A stretch of DNA of 64,000 nucleotides. Origin: Kalaharituber pfeilii. Taxonomy: Eukaryota > Ascomycota > Pezizomycetes > Pezizales > Pezizaceae. Location of the stretch: assembly GCA_015179045.1 (NCBI GenBank), contig WHUZ01000144.1, positions 1 to 64,000 of the forward strand, given 5' to 3'. Under the pieces are notes generated by a model, which was given only the letters and a program-made list of their open reading frames with translations, was not told the origin of the DNA and did not search any database. A program made the position numbers and the translations under genes. Shown piece after piece: positions 34,224 through 44,273 of the stretch (within the stretch, counting starts at the first letter, position 1; every line of letters begins with the position of its first letter).

Positions 34224-34265
34224 GGCCTGGTTGGCCTGATCCACATGAATCAGGCCAACCAGGCC
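34224..34265. repeat. Perfect 17-bp stem hairpin
   Basis: GGCCTGGTTGGCCTGAT (34224-34240) pairs with ATCAGGCCAACCAGGCC (34249-34265) across an 8-base loop. After one mismatch the stem extends by CCTGGAC/GTCCAGG. It lies inside the 34161-35433 element near its left end. Confidence 0.85.
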
Positions 34266-34458
34266 GGTCCAGGCCATTCAGGCAGGTTCAAGCCAATTAA
34301 ATGAATCACTCCACAGCTATCCAAGTGAATTGAGGCCAGCGTTTACTAGATTGTTTGAGTATTTAAATGAGTAGAATCTCCCGTATATCTAGAATTTTAA
34401 ACAGCAGCGGTCTACGACTTTCGTCAAGTATGTATCACACTTTATATTCAAGTATATA

Positions 34459-35141
34459 CAGTCTACCCTTGCTATAACGAAAACCAAAAATCTGGCACTT
34501 TTTTTTCGTTATAGCAAGGTTTCGTTATAGAATATTGTGGCAAAATAGTCATGTCCTTGGCAGCTGAATTTAGAAACTCGAGTACCTAAGGAATTTATGG
34601 CAACAGATTTTAACTCTGTGATTTTCCTCCTTATGGAAATAACCGGAGAAGGAAAAAATCGAGAGTACAGTATTGAATAGGTACTATGTAGATGCAAAAA
34701 TCAATCATGTTGTTGAAGCAAATTACCTACAAAGCCGAACCTCAGGTTAGAAAAGCAGCAACTATGCAAAAAGAAGACTGGAGCTGCAAAAACAAAAAGA
34801 AACCCTACACGCAGTTCGAAAGCATTTCACAATGAATCCGGTACAATCCAAGCACATCCTTTTTTGTAGAATTGGGCCAAAACTAACTAGAGAGTTTCTA
34901 GTTGTGCAATTGGGTGGTTCTTGATTAGTCATGCATTCCACTAGCCATTTTTCGTTATAGCAAGAAATTATTTGTATGTAGACAGAAATAACTTTCACTC
35001 TATCTAATTTTCGTTTCGTTATTTGGTGGATTTTCGTTATAGCAGGAGGTGTTTGAGTGTGAACGGAATAATGGCTCCGTTCAATTTTCGATATAGCAAG
35101 GTTTTCGCTATAGCGAGTTTCGTTATAGCAAGGGTAGACTG
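34459..35141. mobile_element. pogo/Fot-like MITE, 683 bp
   Basis: Ends are CAGTCTACCCTTGCTATAAC and its exact inverse, with TA on each side (34457-34458, 35142-35143). The repeat unit TTTCGTTATAGCAAG recurs in both subterminal regions (34508, 34950, 35030, 35080, 35120). A short ORF (34762-34998, minus) has no transposase motif, so it is non-autonomous. Confidence 0.88.
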
Positions 35142-35173
35142 TATACTAAGAAATATTTTAGAGATGATGGACC

Positions 35174-35241
35174 TTTTTTTTTTTTTTTTTTTTAATATAT
35201 ATATCATTACTCGCATTCCGCCCTGGGAGCTATGGCGAGAT
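35174..35241 (-). mobile_element. LINE tail-only insertion, family 1
   Basis: T(22), AATATATATATCATTACTCG, then CATTCCGCCCTGGGAGCTAT and GGCGAG. It is flanked by ATGATGGACC (35164-35173 and 35242-35251). Confidence 0.88.
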
Positions 35242-35584
35242 ATGATGGACCTTACAGATAATACAACAGACGGGACTCAATTCTTTGATGATGATACCTA
35301 ATACGCAACTGTCGATTACTAATAGTGGAAATATCCAGGACTATTAAAATCTAATTCACCTGGGTTAAATTCTAAAATCGCTTGAATTTACGTAAATGGC
35401 CTGGACTGGCCCTCATGGCCTGTTGGATTCATTGATAAACTATATAATTCCGTAAACCAGGACATACCCCAGGCGCCGATTACCAAGAGCAACGAAATAG
35501 CTCCTGCTCAGTTAATACCGTCACGAACGTATATCCAGAATTCCAGGTCGTCATTCACTTTTACTACTTCGCTTACTTCCACAA

Positions 35585-38500
35585 ATGGATCCCTTCACCA
35601 TTTCGACCGGGGTTGCTGGCTTCCTCTCGTTAGCGCTTGAGCTTGTTAAGATCCTAACGAACTTTACAAGCCAGGCCAAGTCTGCCCCGAAGGTTGCTCA
35701 TGCACTACTAACAGAGATTAATACACTAAGTCAGATCCTCAATCAGCTAATCTCATTTTTGAGGAAGGAGGATGTCAATGGGAATTTTCACGAGATTTCT
35801 GCAATTTGTGTCGTAATTGCGATCTGTAAGAGCAACATTGAACGTCTTCACCCAATCTTAGTTAAGTTTCAGGTGTCCGGAGGTCTCAGTGACTGCCTGA
35901 AATGGCCTTTAAAGAAGCAAGATTGCGTGGAGGTAACGCAAACATTGCATCGCTGCACTCAAACTATCGCATTTTCGCTAAGCATTGGGAATTGGTATTT
36001 TTTTCCACGACCCTCCACATTTTCATATCTATATGAATTACTAACTCGTGATAGTGAATTACTTTCCAAGACGTCGCGTGAAGTCATGACGGTCTTATCA
36101 CAGCAGAAGCAGCAACTAGAGTCCATTACATCACTGTTTCCTGCTATTCCAGCTGAAATGTCCCAAATGAGCGCTACACTTGGTGAGGCCTTGAACTTCG
36201 TTTCGACACTCGATGGCTCTCGACATGAATCAAATAAAGCTTGGTGTACAGAGCTTGCAACAGAACATGGACGGTATGCTTAAATTTACGTTCTTCTGAG
36301 CCATATATATACTGACATAAGTACTGCTTCCTTAGTTGAGAATATCGAAAAACTCCTGTCATGGTTGTCACCACTCGAGCCGCAGAAAAGACATCAAGAT
36401 ATCAAATCTAGCCGCCTTGAAAACACAGGCACTTGGATCCTTGAGACTCCCCAATTTCAATCTTGGCGGGTCAGTGATGTTCAAAAGCCAAATGAATGGA
36501 TTCTAGGTTGCGATGGGATGCCTGGAGCTGGGAAAACCGTCATTGCGTATGTCTATCTTTTTTTTTTTTAACACCTAACTCCGCTTATCGCTATTGTAAA
36601 TCTGAAAGTTATTATTATTATTATTATTATTATTATTTTTTTTTTTTTTTTTTATGTCATTAATCGCATGCCGCCCTATGGGCTATGGCGATAAGTTATT
36701 GATATATATATATATATATATATATAAAAAGATAAGTTATTATTATGGTATTTCTGCACACACATGGCAACTCAGGCTAATTGATGTGACTTGAAGGTCT
36801 GTTGTTATTGAGAATTTATCTCTTACTGCTAAGCAACTAAAAACAGCTATTGCCTACCTCTACTGTGACTATCGAGATCAGAAGGAGCAAACTGCTGTGG
36901 ATCTTGTAGGCAGCTTCATGAAGCAATTGATGCTGAAATTCATATCTTCCTCTCAACCCTTACCCGACATCGTCGTCAAGAAGTTTGAATCTGCTACAAA
37001 AGAAAGAAAAAGGTTAGAACTTGTGGATGCTATAGTTATGCTGAAAGATCTTTTACCAGAATTTGACGTCACTTTTATCTGTGTTGACGCAATTGATGAG
37101 TTGGAGGACCATACAAGGATAGACTTGCTTGCATTATTCAATGATATTTTTCAAATACAGTGCTCTAACTCTACAGCTAAACCTGGTTTCGGCATGGTAC
37201 GGCTCTTCTTCACCGGCCGCCCACATGTTAAGGACGAGGTCTGTCGAGGCCTTGGGAGGCAAGTGCAATGGCTAGAGATTGTAGCGAAGGAAGATGATAT
37301 CCGAAAATCTCTTATGCACAAGATTGATCGCGATCCGTCAGATGCCATGAATAGCAATCTGAAGGGGGAAGTATTAGATGTGTTACCAAAGAGATCGCAG
37401 GGAATGTATGTTTTCAATATTATGTAAATTGCGTCTGTATTAACTCTTTTGCTATCAGGTTTATGATATCTTCCAGACAGCTGCATCTAAGATTCCGTTT
37501 TGTGGTATGCATGCGGTCGCATACTTCGGAAATGAGGATATTCTGCGAGCGTTAGTACAAACTTCAAACCTGGATTTAAGCGCCGAATGCGACTACGGTT
37601 ACTCTCCACTATCATATGCTGCTATGCACGGTAATGACGCCGTAGTGCGCATGCTCCTTGAGCGAGCTGATGTCGACAAAAATCCACGGAATACCCTGAG
37701 TGGCCAGACTCCCCTTTCACAGGCCGCTGAGAGAGGCCATGAGGATGTGGTCCGTACGCTGCTTGAGCGAGCTGATGTTAATGTAAACGCAAAAGATACC
37801 CTTGGCCAGACTCCGCTTTCACATGCCGCTGAGGGAGGGCATGAGGGCGTAGTACGCTTGCTTCTCGAGCGAACGGATGTCGACGTGAACACACGGAATG
37901 GCATGTGTGGCCAGACTCCACTTTCACACGTCGTTGGGCGAGGCCGTGAGGGTGTAGTACGCCTGTTCCTTGAGCGTTCTGATGTGGACATTAACAAACG
38001 GGATGCCATGAGTGGTCATGCTCCGCTCTCACTAGGGTCCGCAAGAGGCAATCGGGATATTGTGCGCTTAATCCTCAAGCGAGCTGATGTCGAAGTCAAC
38101 AAACAGGATGCTATCACTGGTCAGACCCCTCTTTCACACGCGGCTGCACGAGGTCATCGAGATGTCGTGCCTTTGCTTCTTAATCGAGCTGACATCAACG
38201 TAAATGCATGCGATACATGTGGCCAGACTCCACTTTCATACGCCGCTGAAGCGGGCCATGCGGATATCCTGTGTTTGCTTCTTGAGAGAGCTGATATTGA
38301 TGTAGACAAAAGGTATAATGATGGTAAAACTGCGCTTTTATACACCGCTGTGGAAGGCAATGAGATAGTGGTGCGCTTCCTCCTTGAGCGAGCCAATGCC
38401 GGTGTCAACGCACAGGATACCAATGGCAGGACTCCACTTTCATTAGCCGCTGCGGAAGGGCGTGAGGCTGTAGTAGCCTTCCTCCTTAACCGATCTGATG

Positions 38501-39060
38501 TCGACGTAAATACAAGAGACCGGTGGAACAACACGCCAATTTCATTAGCCGCCAAGGAAGGCCATGAGGTCGTTGTACGCATGCTCCTTGAGCGAGCCAA
38601 TATCGATCCAAAAAGGGTGGTGAATGCAGTGGCGAGGAGAAAGAGGAAAGGGGGGAATGCGAAACTGATGTGGGTCAAGGCCCACATCGGGATCACAGGG
38701 AATGAGAAGGCAGATGAGCAGGCAAAGAAGGGGACGACGAAGAAGGGGAAAGAAGTGGCCTCCGGAAGTGGGGTGCGCCAGAGAATTAAGGCATGGAGGA
38801 AGGAGAGGAGAGAAGTAGAGGGATACGGGAAGGGAAGGGTCATGGAGTGGAATAGGATAGCAGTACCCAATTCCACTGCCTTGCGCCTAGAGAGAGGGAG
38901 TTGTGCGGTGTGGTTGAAGAGGATAGGGGCGGCTGAGTCGGATAAGTGCAGGTGCGGGGAGGTGCAAACCGGGGAGCACCTCGCTTTCCGGTGCAGTCAC
39001 CAAAAGAATCGTCCAGAAGACTTTAGGATATGGAGAAGAACTGGAAAAGAACAGCGGTGA
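35585..39060 (+). CDS. NLR-like STAND protein: fungal N-domain, NACHT-type P-loop, ankyrin repeats; ends in inserted LINE
   Basis: The start MDPFTISTGVAGFLSLALEL is typical of the N-terminal domain of fungal STAND receptors. The P-loop GCDGMPGAGKTVIA is in exon 2 (36336-36546). Exon 3 (36797 on) gives AIAYLYCDYRDQKEQTA and VTFICVDAIDELEDH, a Walker B-like region. About eleven 33-34-residue ankyrin repeats follow from 37459. I propose exons 35585-36245, 36336-36546 and 36797-37409, then 37459 onward. The first donor (GTACAG) and the third (GTTTTC) are weak choices made to keep the frame, so pseudogene decay is an alternative. The 250-bp second intron contains a LINE tail. At 38613 the ankyrin frame runs into an inserted LINE and stops at 39060 inside its RNase H-derived sequence. 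The remaining repeats lie beyond the insertion. Related fungal proteins act in non-self recognition and regulated cell death. Confidence 0.75.
36614..36692 (-). mobile_element. LINE tail insertion in an NLR intron, family 1
   Basis: (ATT)n microsatellite and T(19) precede ATGTCATTAATCGCATGCCG, CCCTATGGGCTATGGCG. AAGTTATT flanks the insert (36606-36613 and 36693-36700), and an (AT)n stretch with a third AAGTTATTATTAT follows (36734). The insertion lies between the P-loop exon and the next exon, oriented against the gene. Confidence 0.8.
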
Positions 39061-39544
39061 ACGGGGAGGAGTGGGATGAGTTGGAAAGGTTCTCTTCCGG
39101 GATCAGGTTTTAGAAGCGATTTTGCGATTTTCCTGATTTCCCGACCCGGGAGGGAATTCGCGCGGGGGGAGGGGGGTTAGTCAGAGTACGAGACTAGGGG
39201 GGGGGGGGGGGGGGGACGTAATGTAGTAACGAATTTTCTTTGAGCCCGTGGGGGAGTTTAGACTGGGGAGCACCTAGCTTTCTAGTGCGAAGGAGTTGAG
39301 AGAATAGGGAGACATGGAAAAGAACTGGAAGCGGACGGCGGAGAATGGGGATGAGTTGGAGAGGTTCTTTTCTGGAATCAAGCTATAGCGGCGGGGGGCG
39401 GGGGGGCGGAGAGGGGAGGTTACGCCATGTAGATAGAAACTTTCGTTTAGCCTGTCTCCGAGCTATGATATGAGGGCTTGCCCAGGGACCCTGCCATGGC
39501 TTAGCGCTGCAGCGGGGTAACGGGGTAAAAAAAAAAAAAAAAAA
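38613..39544 (+). mobile_element. 5'-truncated LINE (family 2 lineage) inserted in the ankyrin domain
   Basis: A 932-bp insert with 14-bp duplication AATATCGATCCAAA (38599-38612 and 39545-39558). It encodes the end of an RNase H domain (LMWVKAHIGITGNEKADEQA) and a C-terminal CRCGEVQTGEHLAFRC zinc-finger-like block. The region GGAGCACCT...GGAAAAGAACTGGAA, coding for the end of the protein, is repeated about 260 bp downstream (39270-39380), with a G(20) tract between them. The 3' end carries a degenerate family 2 tail (GGGACCCTGCCATGGC) and about 22 A. Confidence 0.92.
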
Positions 39545-40447
39545 AATATCGATCCAAACTTAAGGAATGCCAATGGGAAGACTCCTCTTTCACACGCTGT
39601 TGAGTGGGGCCACGAGGATGTCATGCGCTTGCTCCTTGAGCGAGAAGATGTCGACGTAAACACACAAGATGCCACCAATGGACGAACTCCGATTTCATAT
39701 GCCTCTGAGCGATGCCATCCAGGCATATTACGCTTGCTCCTAATGCGAGCAGACGTCGATATAAACCTAGGGGATGCCGATGGGAAGAGTCCGCTTTCAC
39801 ACGCCGCCGAACTTGGCCATGATGCTATAGTCCGCCTGTTCTTTGAGCGAACTGATCTAGATGTAAACTCAAGGGATGCCGATGGGCAGACTCCACTTTC
39901 ACACGCTGCTAAAAGAGGCCATGATGCTATAGTACGCTTGTTCCTAATGCGAGCAGATGTCGATATAAACTTAAGGGATGCCAAAGGGAAGACTCCACTT
40001 TCACACGCTGCTAAATGGGGCCATGATGCTACAGTACGCTTGTTCCTAATGCGAGCAGACGTCGATATAAACTTAAGGGATGCCAGAGGGAAGACTCCGC
40101 CGGTACACGCCCCATGGTGGGGGCATAGTGATATAGTGCGCTCACTTCTTGAGCGTGCTGATATTGACGTTAATGCAAAGAGCAGATATGGCAATACTGC
40201 ACTTTCATATGCTACTGGGCGATGCGATAAGGATATAGTGCAGTCACTTCGTCTGAGAGCTGATGTCAACGTAAACGATAGCATTATGGTTGAAGACTGG
40301 AAACAGCTTCCACGTGACACTCTGGGAAGTGATTCGCAACCGCATGAAGATGACGAGGCTTTCATGCTCCCAAGGGTTGAGGAGCTTATCGAGGTCGACC
40401 TCACCATAAGGGATACCGATGGCAGGGCAGATGATGACGATAGCTAG
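39545..40447 (+). pseudogene. Severed C-terminal ankyrin part of the NLR-like gene
   Basis: Starting with the second copy of the target duplication, the frame resumes the interrupted repeat (NIDPNLRNANGKTPLSHAVE) in phase with the upstream part. It continues through about seven repeats to TAG at 40445-40447, ending in an acidic tail (DGRADDDDS). Repeats at 39960-40060 and 40060-40110 are almost identical (FLMRADVDINLRDAKGKTP and FLMRADVDINLRDARGKTP). Because the upstream frame ends inside the LINE, this part is no longer translated with the receptor. Confidence 0.85.
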
Positions 40448-42122
40448 AGTTTTGTTCCATATCGCCGACGGTCCTTGCCAGTTCGCAACCCGGTTAGGCG
40501 AATGGACTGATTTTCTGAGGACACTGATCCATTCGCGAATAGGCCGGCCTGCCCGGGAATATTGCCTCAGGATAAGGACCACGAGGTACCACTATGCGCC
40601 ACTGGCCAGAACTATAGAGTAGGAGATGAAACAGCCTCCGGGGAGGAAGGCAAACGAACCAGATCCTTTTGCAGTGCTGATAAAATCGGTGGAAAGATGA
40701 CAGGACAGGACGGACTCCATGAGGCGACCGGGGAATTTAACTTCGAGTGGAATTATTTCCTTTCTCTTGCCTTAAAATGTTCCATTTTATTATCATTTTT
40801 TGTATTTAATCTCGTCATAGCCCCCGAGGCAGTATGCGAGTTATGATACTTTAAAAGAAGAATTGGAAAAGAAAGAAGAAAGACAACAAAAATCCATAGA
40901 GCAACAACGTACTATTACTGTAGATATGATTGACAAGCCAACTACTTAACCCTAGCAGAGCCCCCTTGCCACTTCCAACTAGTTGCTTACTCTTAGCGCA
41001 TATGCTATAGAATAATATAGGCAATGTAATCAAGAATTTGTTGCGCTCGTAGATCACTATAAATTAATAATATAGAGTTGTATATATTGCTGTTGGCTCC
41101 GTTTCCGTAGTACATGTGTCACCGACCAGCCGAGTAGGAATTACCCCCATCAAGAGAATACAGTAAAGCCCCGAGCGCTCCGGAATAAAGGCTATGCCCC
41201 GCGCCCCACCGGATATGTTGACCAAGGTCAGGAGATAAGTCACCGCGCAAGAAAGTATGGAATGATACGTAGTTTCCTATATTGCATCCAGTTTTTGTAT
41301 TTAGCACATGTCTCACAACCCCCCCTCATGTACATAAGTCCTTAAGCAACGTCTATCCTGCGACAAGCTGTGCGAACCGCCTCTGTCGAACTTGTGATAG
41401 TGGCTTGCGACTATCGTGTACTACGGACTTTTGCAACATGTGTCCTAGCGCATGAGAAATGCGAAAGCCTGGGATGCCTGTAACCTTTTTTTTTTAAAAA
41501 AAAAAAAACAAAGCGTAATCCCGCTTATCGCTCGGCGCGGGATGCAAGATGTCCAGGATATAGAGTTATGGCGGGCGGCTAAGCCGGATACTAGGGATCA
41601 CATTGATTTTATTGACCCGCAAAGTACAGGTACCAATCTAGAGAAGAGAGGGATGGAGTTTGAGCGATAGCAGAATGTCGAGGAGGAGGAAAAGGAAAGG
41701 ATGGGTCAACTAATTTGACAGACACCGTTGACCAACGCAGACGCACTGACAGAGATGCATAACTTGAAGAGGCGAATGAAGCTCGGAGAGATATAGCAGT
41801 GGTGTTAGGGGCTCCAAAGCACGAAGCGGATGATATGAAAACCAATTGTCCAAAATGATGAAGGATTGTATTGCGGGATATGCCTCGGGGTCTGAGAGGT
41901 AGTTAATAGCTATCGCTTGGAGTAATTCAACCATCACAAGGGGGGGGGTGGGGGGAGAGTTACGTGTACTGAGGCATAGATATTGACGTAAGTATTTCTC
42001 AACCCATTTCTCATGCTTGCCATATGTCTTGCTGCACTCATATGTTGTTACCTAGATACAAGTTAATCCTCTTGGGTGCAATTGCACACGCACGAAACGC
42101 TTATTGAAAATGTTCATACTTT
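40448..42122. other. No recognisable gene; degenerate LINE tail
   Basis: A mutated family 1 tail lies at about 40806-40862 (TCTCGTCATAGCCCCCGAGG). A T(10)A(13) palindrome at 41488-41509 is followed by GTAATCCCGCTTATCGCTCG, similar to CTAACTCCGCTTATCGCT at 36573, perhaps a third tail type. No supported ORF. Confidence 0.45.
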
Positions 42123-42310
42123 AGAGGGGTTTTGCAAACCCCGAACTTTTTTCAGGATTTGCAAAAAAAATACGTTGCCTTAGCAACCATGTGTTTATTA
42201 TGGCAAAGTCCTGAAAAATTCCCTTCCGAAATCCGGAAAACTGACCCTTAAACTGTAAAATTCCCACAACACTCAATTCTGAAGATATCTACATCCAATA
42301 AACGTGAAAA

Positions 42311-43275
42311 ATGAGCCAAAGCACTCCTCTATCTACTCAAGAAAATTCTATCCCAGTGCGACGTCGTGGGCGCCCACCACGGTCCTCTCAAACCCCCACT
42401 GTCAATTCTGCTACTAGTACACCACAACCAGCATCACAATCTGTATCTGTTACCCCCCCAACAAACGTCTGGTACCTCTCAACAAACACCCGAAACCTCA
42501 TCTCGATGCCATTTAACAGATGAAGAGCGTCTTGTTCTTATGCGCCTTTGTGTCGAGCACCAGTCGGAACATGTACAAGGACGGAAGGGTCGTTTCTGGA
42601 CTAAAATCCAATTACTCTTTAAAGAAATGATGCAGAAAAGGTATCAAAGACCCCCGAGATGTAGTCTCACGACTGGTACTACAGCATGAAGTGCAAGATA
42701 TTCGTGAAAGTCGAGAATCTGGTACAGCACAGCCAGATACAGAGCTTGGACAAGTAATTCATCAATGGCGAGATCACGAAGCGGCACTCGAAAAGGAAGC
42801 TGAAGATACAAAAAAGACTACGGCACAACTTGATCGAGAAGCAAAAGAAGCTGAAATACATCGTCGCAATCTACTTCGAGGATTGAAACGCAAACAAGTT
42901 ATCAATTTAGATTCTGATGCTACAGAAGAAGAAGCTCCTCAAGATACTGAAGCAGATACAGACGATGATGTAAAAATTGCACAAAAAATCAAAAAAATCA
43001 GAAAGAGAAAAACAAAACAGAGGAGACGAGAAAACGACATCAGAAGAGAGGAGGAAATACTTCACGGATTTGGTAAACAAATCTCAGATGCGCTTACAAC
43101 TCTTGCTACAAGCATGGCACCTGAGTTGAGTGAGCAGAATTCAACCGAAAAGCGCCTGAACAATCTTGAGGATCTTGTTAAAGCACAACAAAAGGCGAAT
43201 GAAGAGAGAGCAGAACGTATGGAAAGATTGTTGGTATCAATTCTTACAAAATTGCCAACCAATTCAGAGAGCTAG
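42311..43275 (+). pseudogene. Harbinger Myb/SANT-like accessory protein, frame-broken
   Basis: The start MSQSTPLSTQENSIPVRRRG leads to an AT-hook-like RRRGRPPRS. A trihelix/Myb-like segment (LTDEERLVLMRLCVEHQSEH, then GRKGRFWTKIQLLFKEMM) lies in a second frame, and a long charged helical part (42691-43275) with a coiled-coil end (EERAERMERLLVSIL) in the third. The frame changes fall near C runs (42454 and 42651), so they could be real mutations or homopolymer errors. The family role is DNA binding together with the transposase. Confidence 0.75.
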
Positions 43276-43403
43276 ATAATCTTGTACTGAGGGGGGTTGG
43301 CATTGAAACTTTTCACTTGTTTGACTTCCGCGAAAGCATGTATGAACATTCGTCAGTAAAATAGCAACTTGATAGTAAGCTCCTACTGGAGACAATCGAA
43401 TTT

Positions 43404-44205
43404 TTAGATTTCGAGGATGTCCCAAAAATTGCCATAAAACGTTCCATCAATGAAGCCCCATACTCCTCGTATACCACCCTCTTCCTCAATAGCTTGAGCA
43501 TAGCGTTGCAGAGTAGGTATTGTCAGACGCTTGAAGTCCCAATAAAGCTTCGGAGCATATACTTCTGCTAGAAACTCAATTGTGATATTAAAGACATGTG
43601 ATTGCCATGAGCGAGAATGCTTGAATAAGGACATATTCTCCTTATATCGATTTGGTGCAGCCAGGCGGATAGAACAAGGGCAAGAGCCTCTTCCGGAGAT
43701 GGACGATATCTCGAATATTTGATATCTGATAGCGGTAGTAACTGTATCAACAGCTTGATCTCATCTTTAGTAAATCTATTCAGTTGAGATTGCCGTAAGT
43801 TCGCCATATAGGTTAGTAACAATTCAATTTGAACTTAAGTATTCGCTTGCTCAGTCACACTTGCTCAGTTACTTACCGAAAAAATTCGTAGCATTGTTCC
43901 TCAGAAATCAGATCCAGCTTGAATTTCTGCCCAAGTGGTACTGCTAAAGGGGCTCGATATGGGTACTTGGTCCTTCGCTCTCGCTCTTTAACTCTCCTCC
44001 GTAACCAGAGTCTCCCTATAGTCAGCCCTGTAACAGCAATAGCAGCTGCAGAACTAACAAGGATAGCTCTTTTCCTCTTGGTAATAGTCATCTTGCAAGT
44101 GCGGTGCGGTGTGTATGGGGGGTAGCATTCGCGTATCCTATCCTTTGTGGTGTACCGGTGGTAAAATTCCTGAGATTTCAGGCTAACTTGCAAAACCTCA
44201 TGCAC
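43404..44205 (-). pseudogene. Harbinger transposase, truncated after the first catalytic Asp
   Basis: From 44205 downward: SEEQCYEFFR, then after a GTAAGT intron-like break QSQLNRFTKDEIKLLIQLLP and PSPEEALALVLSAWLHQIDI, then the DDE_4-type motif VWGFIDGTFYGNF. A stop follows at 43404. The second Asp and the Glu of the catalytic triad are absent, as the sequence goes straight into the end of the Myb-like gene. N-terminal residues include a hydrophobic run (ILVSSAAAIAVTGLTIG), which is unusual. Confidence 0.75.
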
Positions 44206-44273
44206 TTTCAGGGTTGCAGCATGATTACTAATTAAGTTACCCGCAAATTTCAGGGTTCGTGCAAAATCCCTCT

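Larger units (their letters stand above)
34161..35433. mobile_element. TIR element hosting nested MITE and LINE tail
   Basis: The left end AATGAATCCAACAGGCCGTG is the inverted match of the right end (reverse complement AATGAATCCAACAGGCCATG). Similarity continues inward (GGTCCAGGCCATT... against AGTCCAGGCCATT...). The interior holds a complete pogo-like MITE (34459-35141) and a LINE tail insertion (35174-35241). Without these the element is about 510 bp. I could not identify a target duplication, so the superfamily is unknown. Confidence 0.6.
42123..44273. mobile_element. PIF/Harbinger DNA transposon, defective
   Basis: Ends AGAGGGGTTTTGCA and reverse complement AGAGGGATTTTGCA form short terminal inverted repeats, with 3-bp TTT on both sides (42120-42122, 44274-44276), as expected for PIF/Harbinger. 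It carries the two usual genes in convergent order: a Myb/SANT-like protein (plus) and a transposase (minus). The transposase is truncated, so it is non-autonomous. Length is 2151 bp. Confidence 0.85.

Noticed and set aside
37599..38876. Long minus-strand ORFs (136 and 240 aa) across the ankyrin region
   Set aside because: They are antisense readings of the regular ankyrin repeats, low in complexity and explained by the plus-strand frame.
41488..41509. T(10)A(13) palindrome read as a terminator
   Set aside because: The host is a fungus and the tract lies with repeat-tail-like sequence, so an intrinsic terminator is not meaningful.
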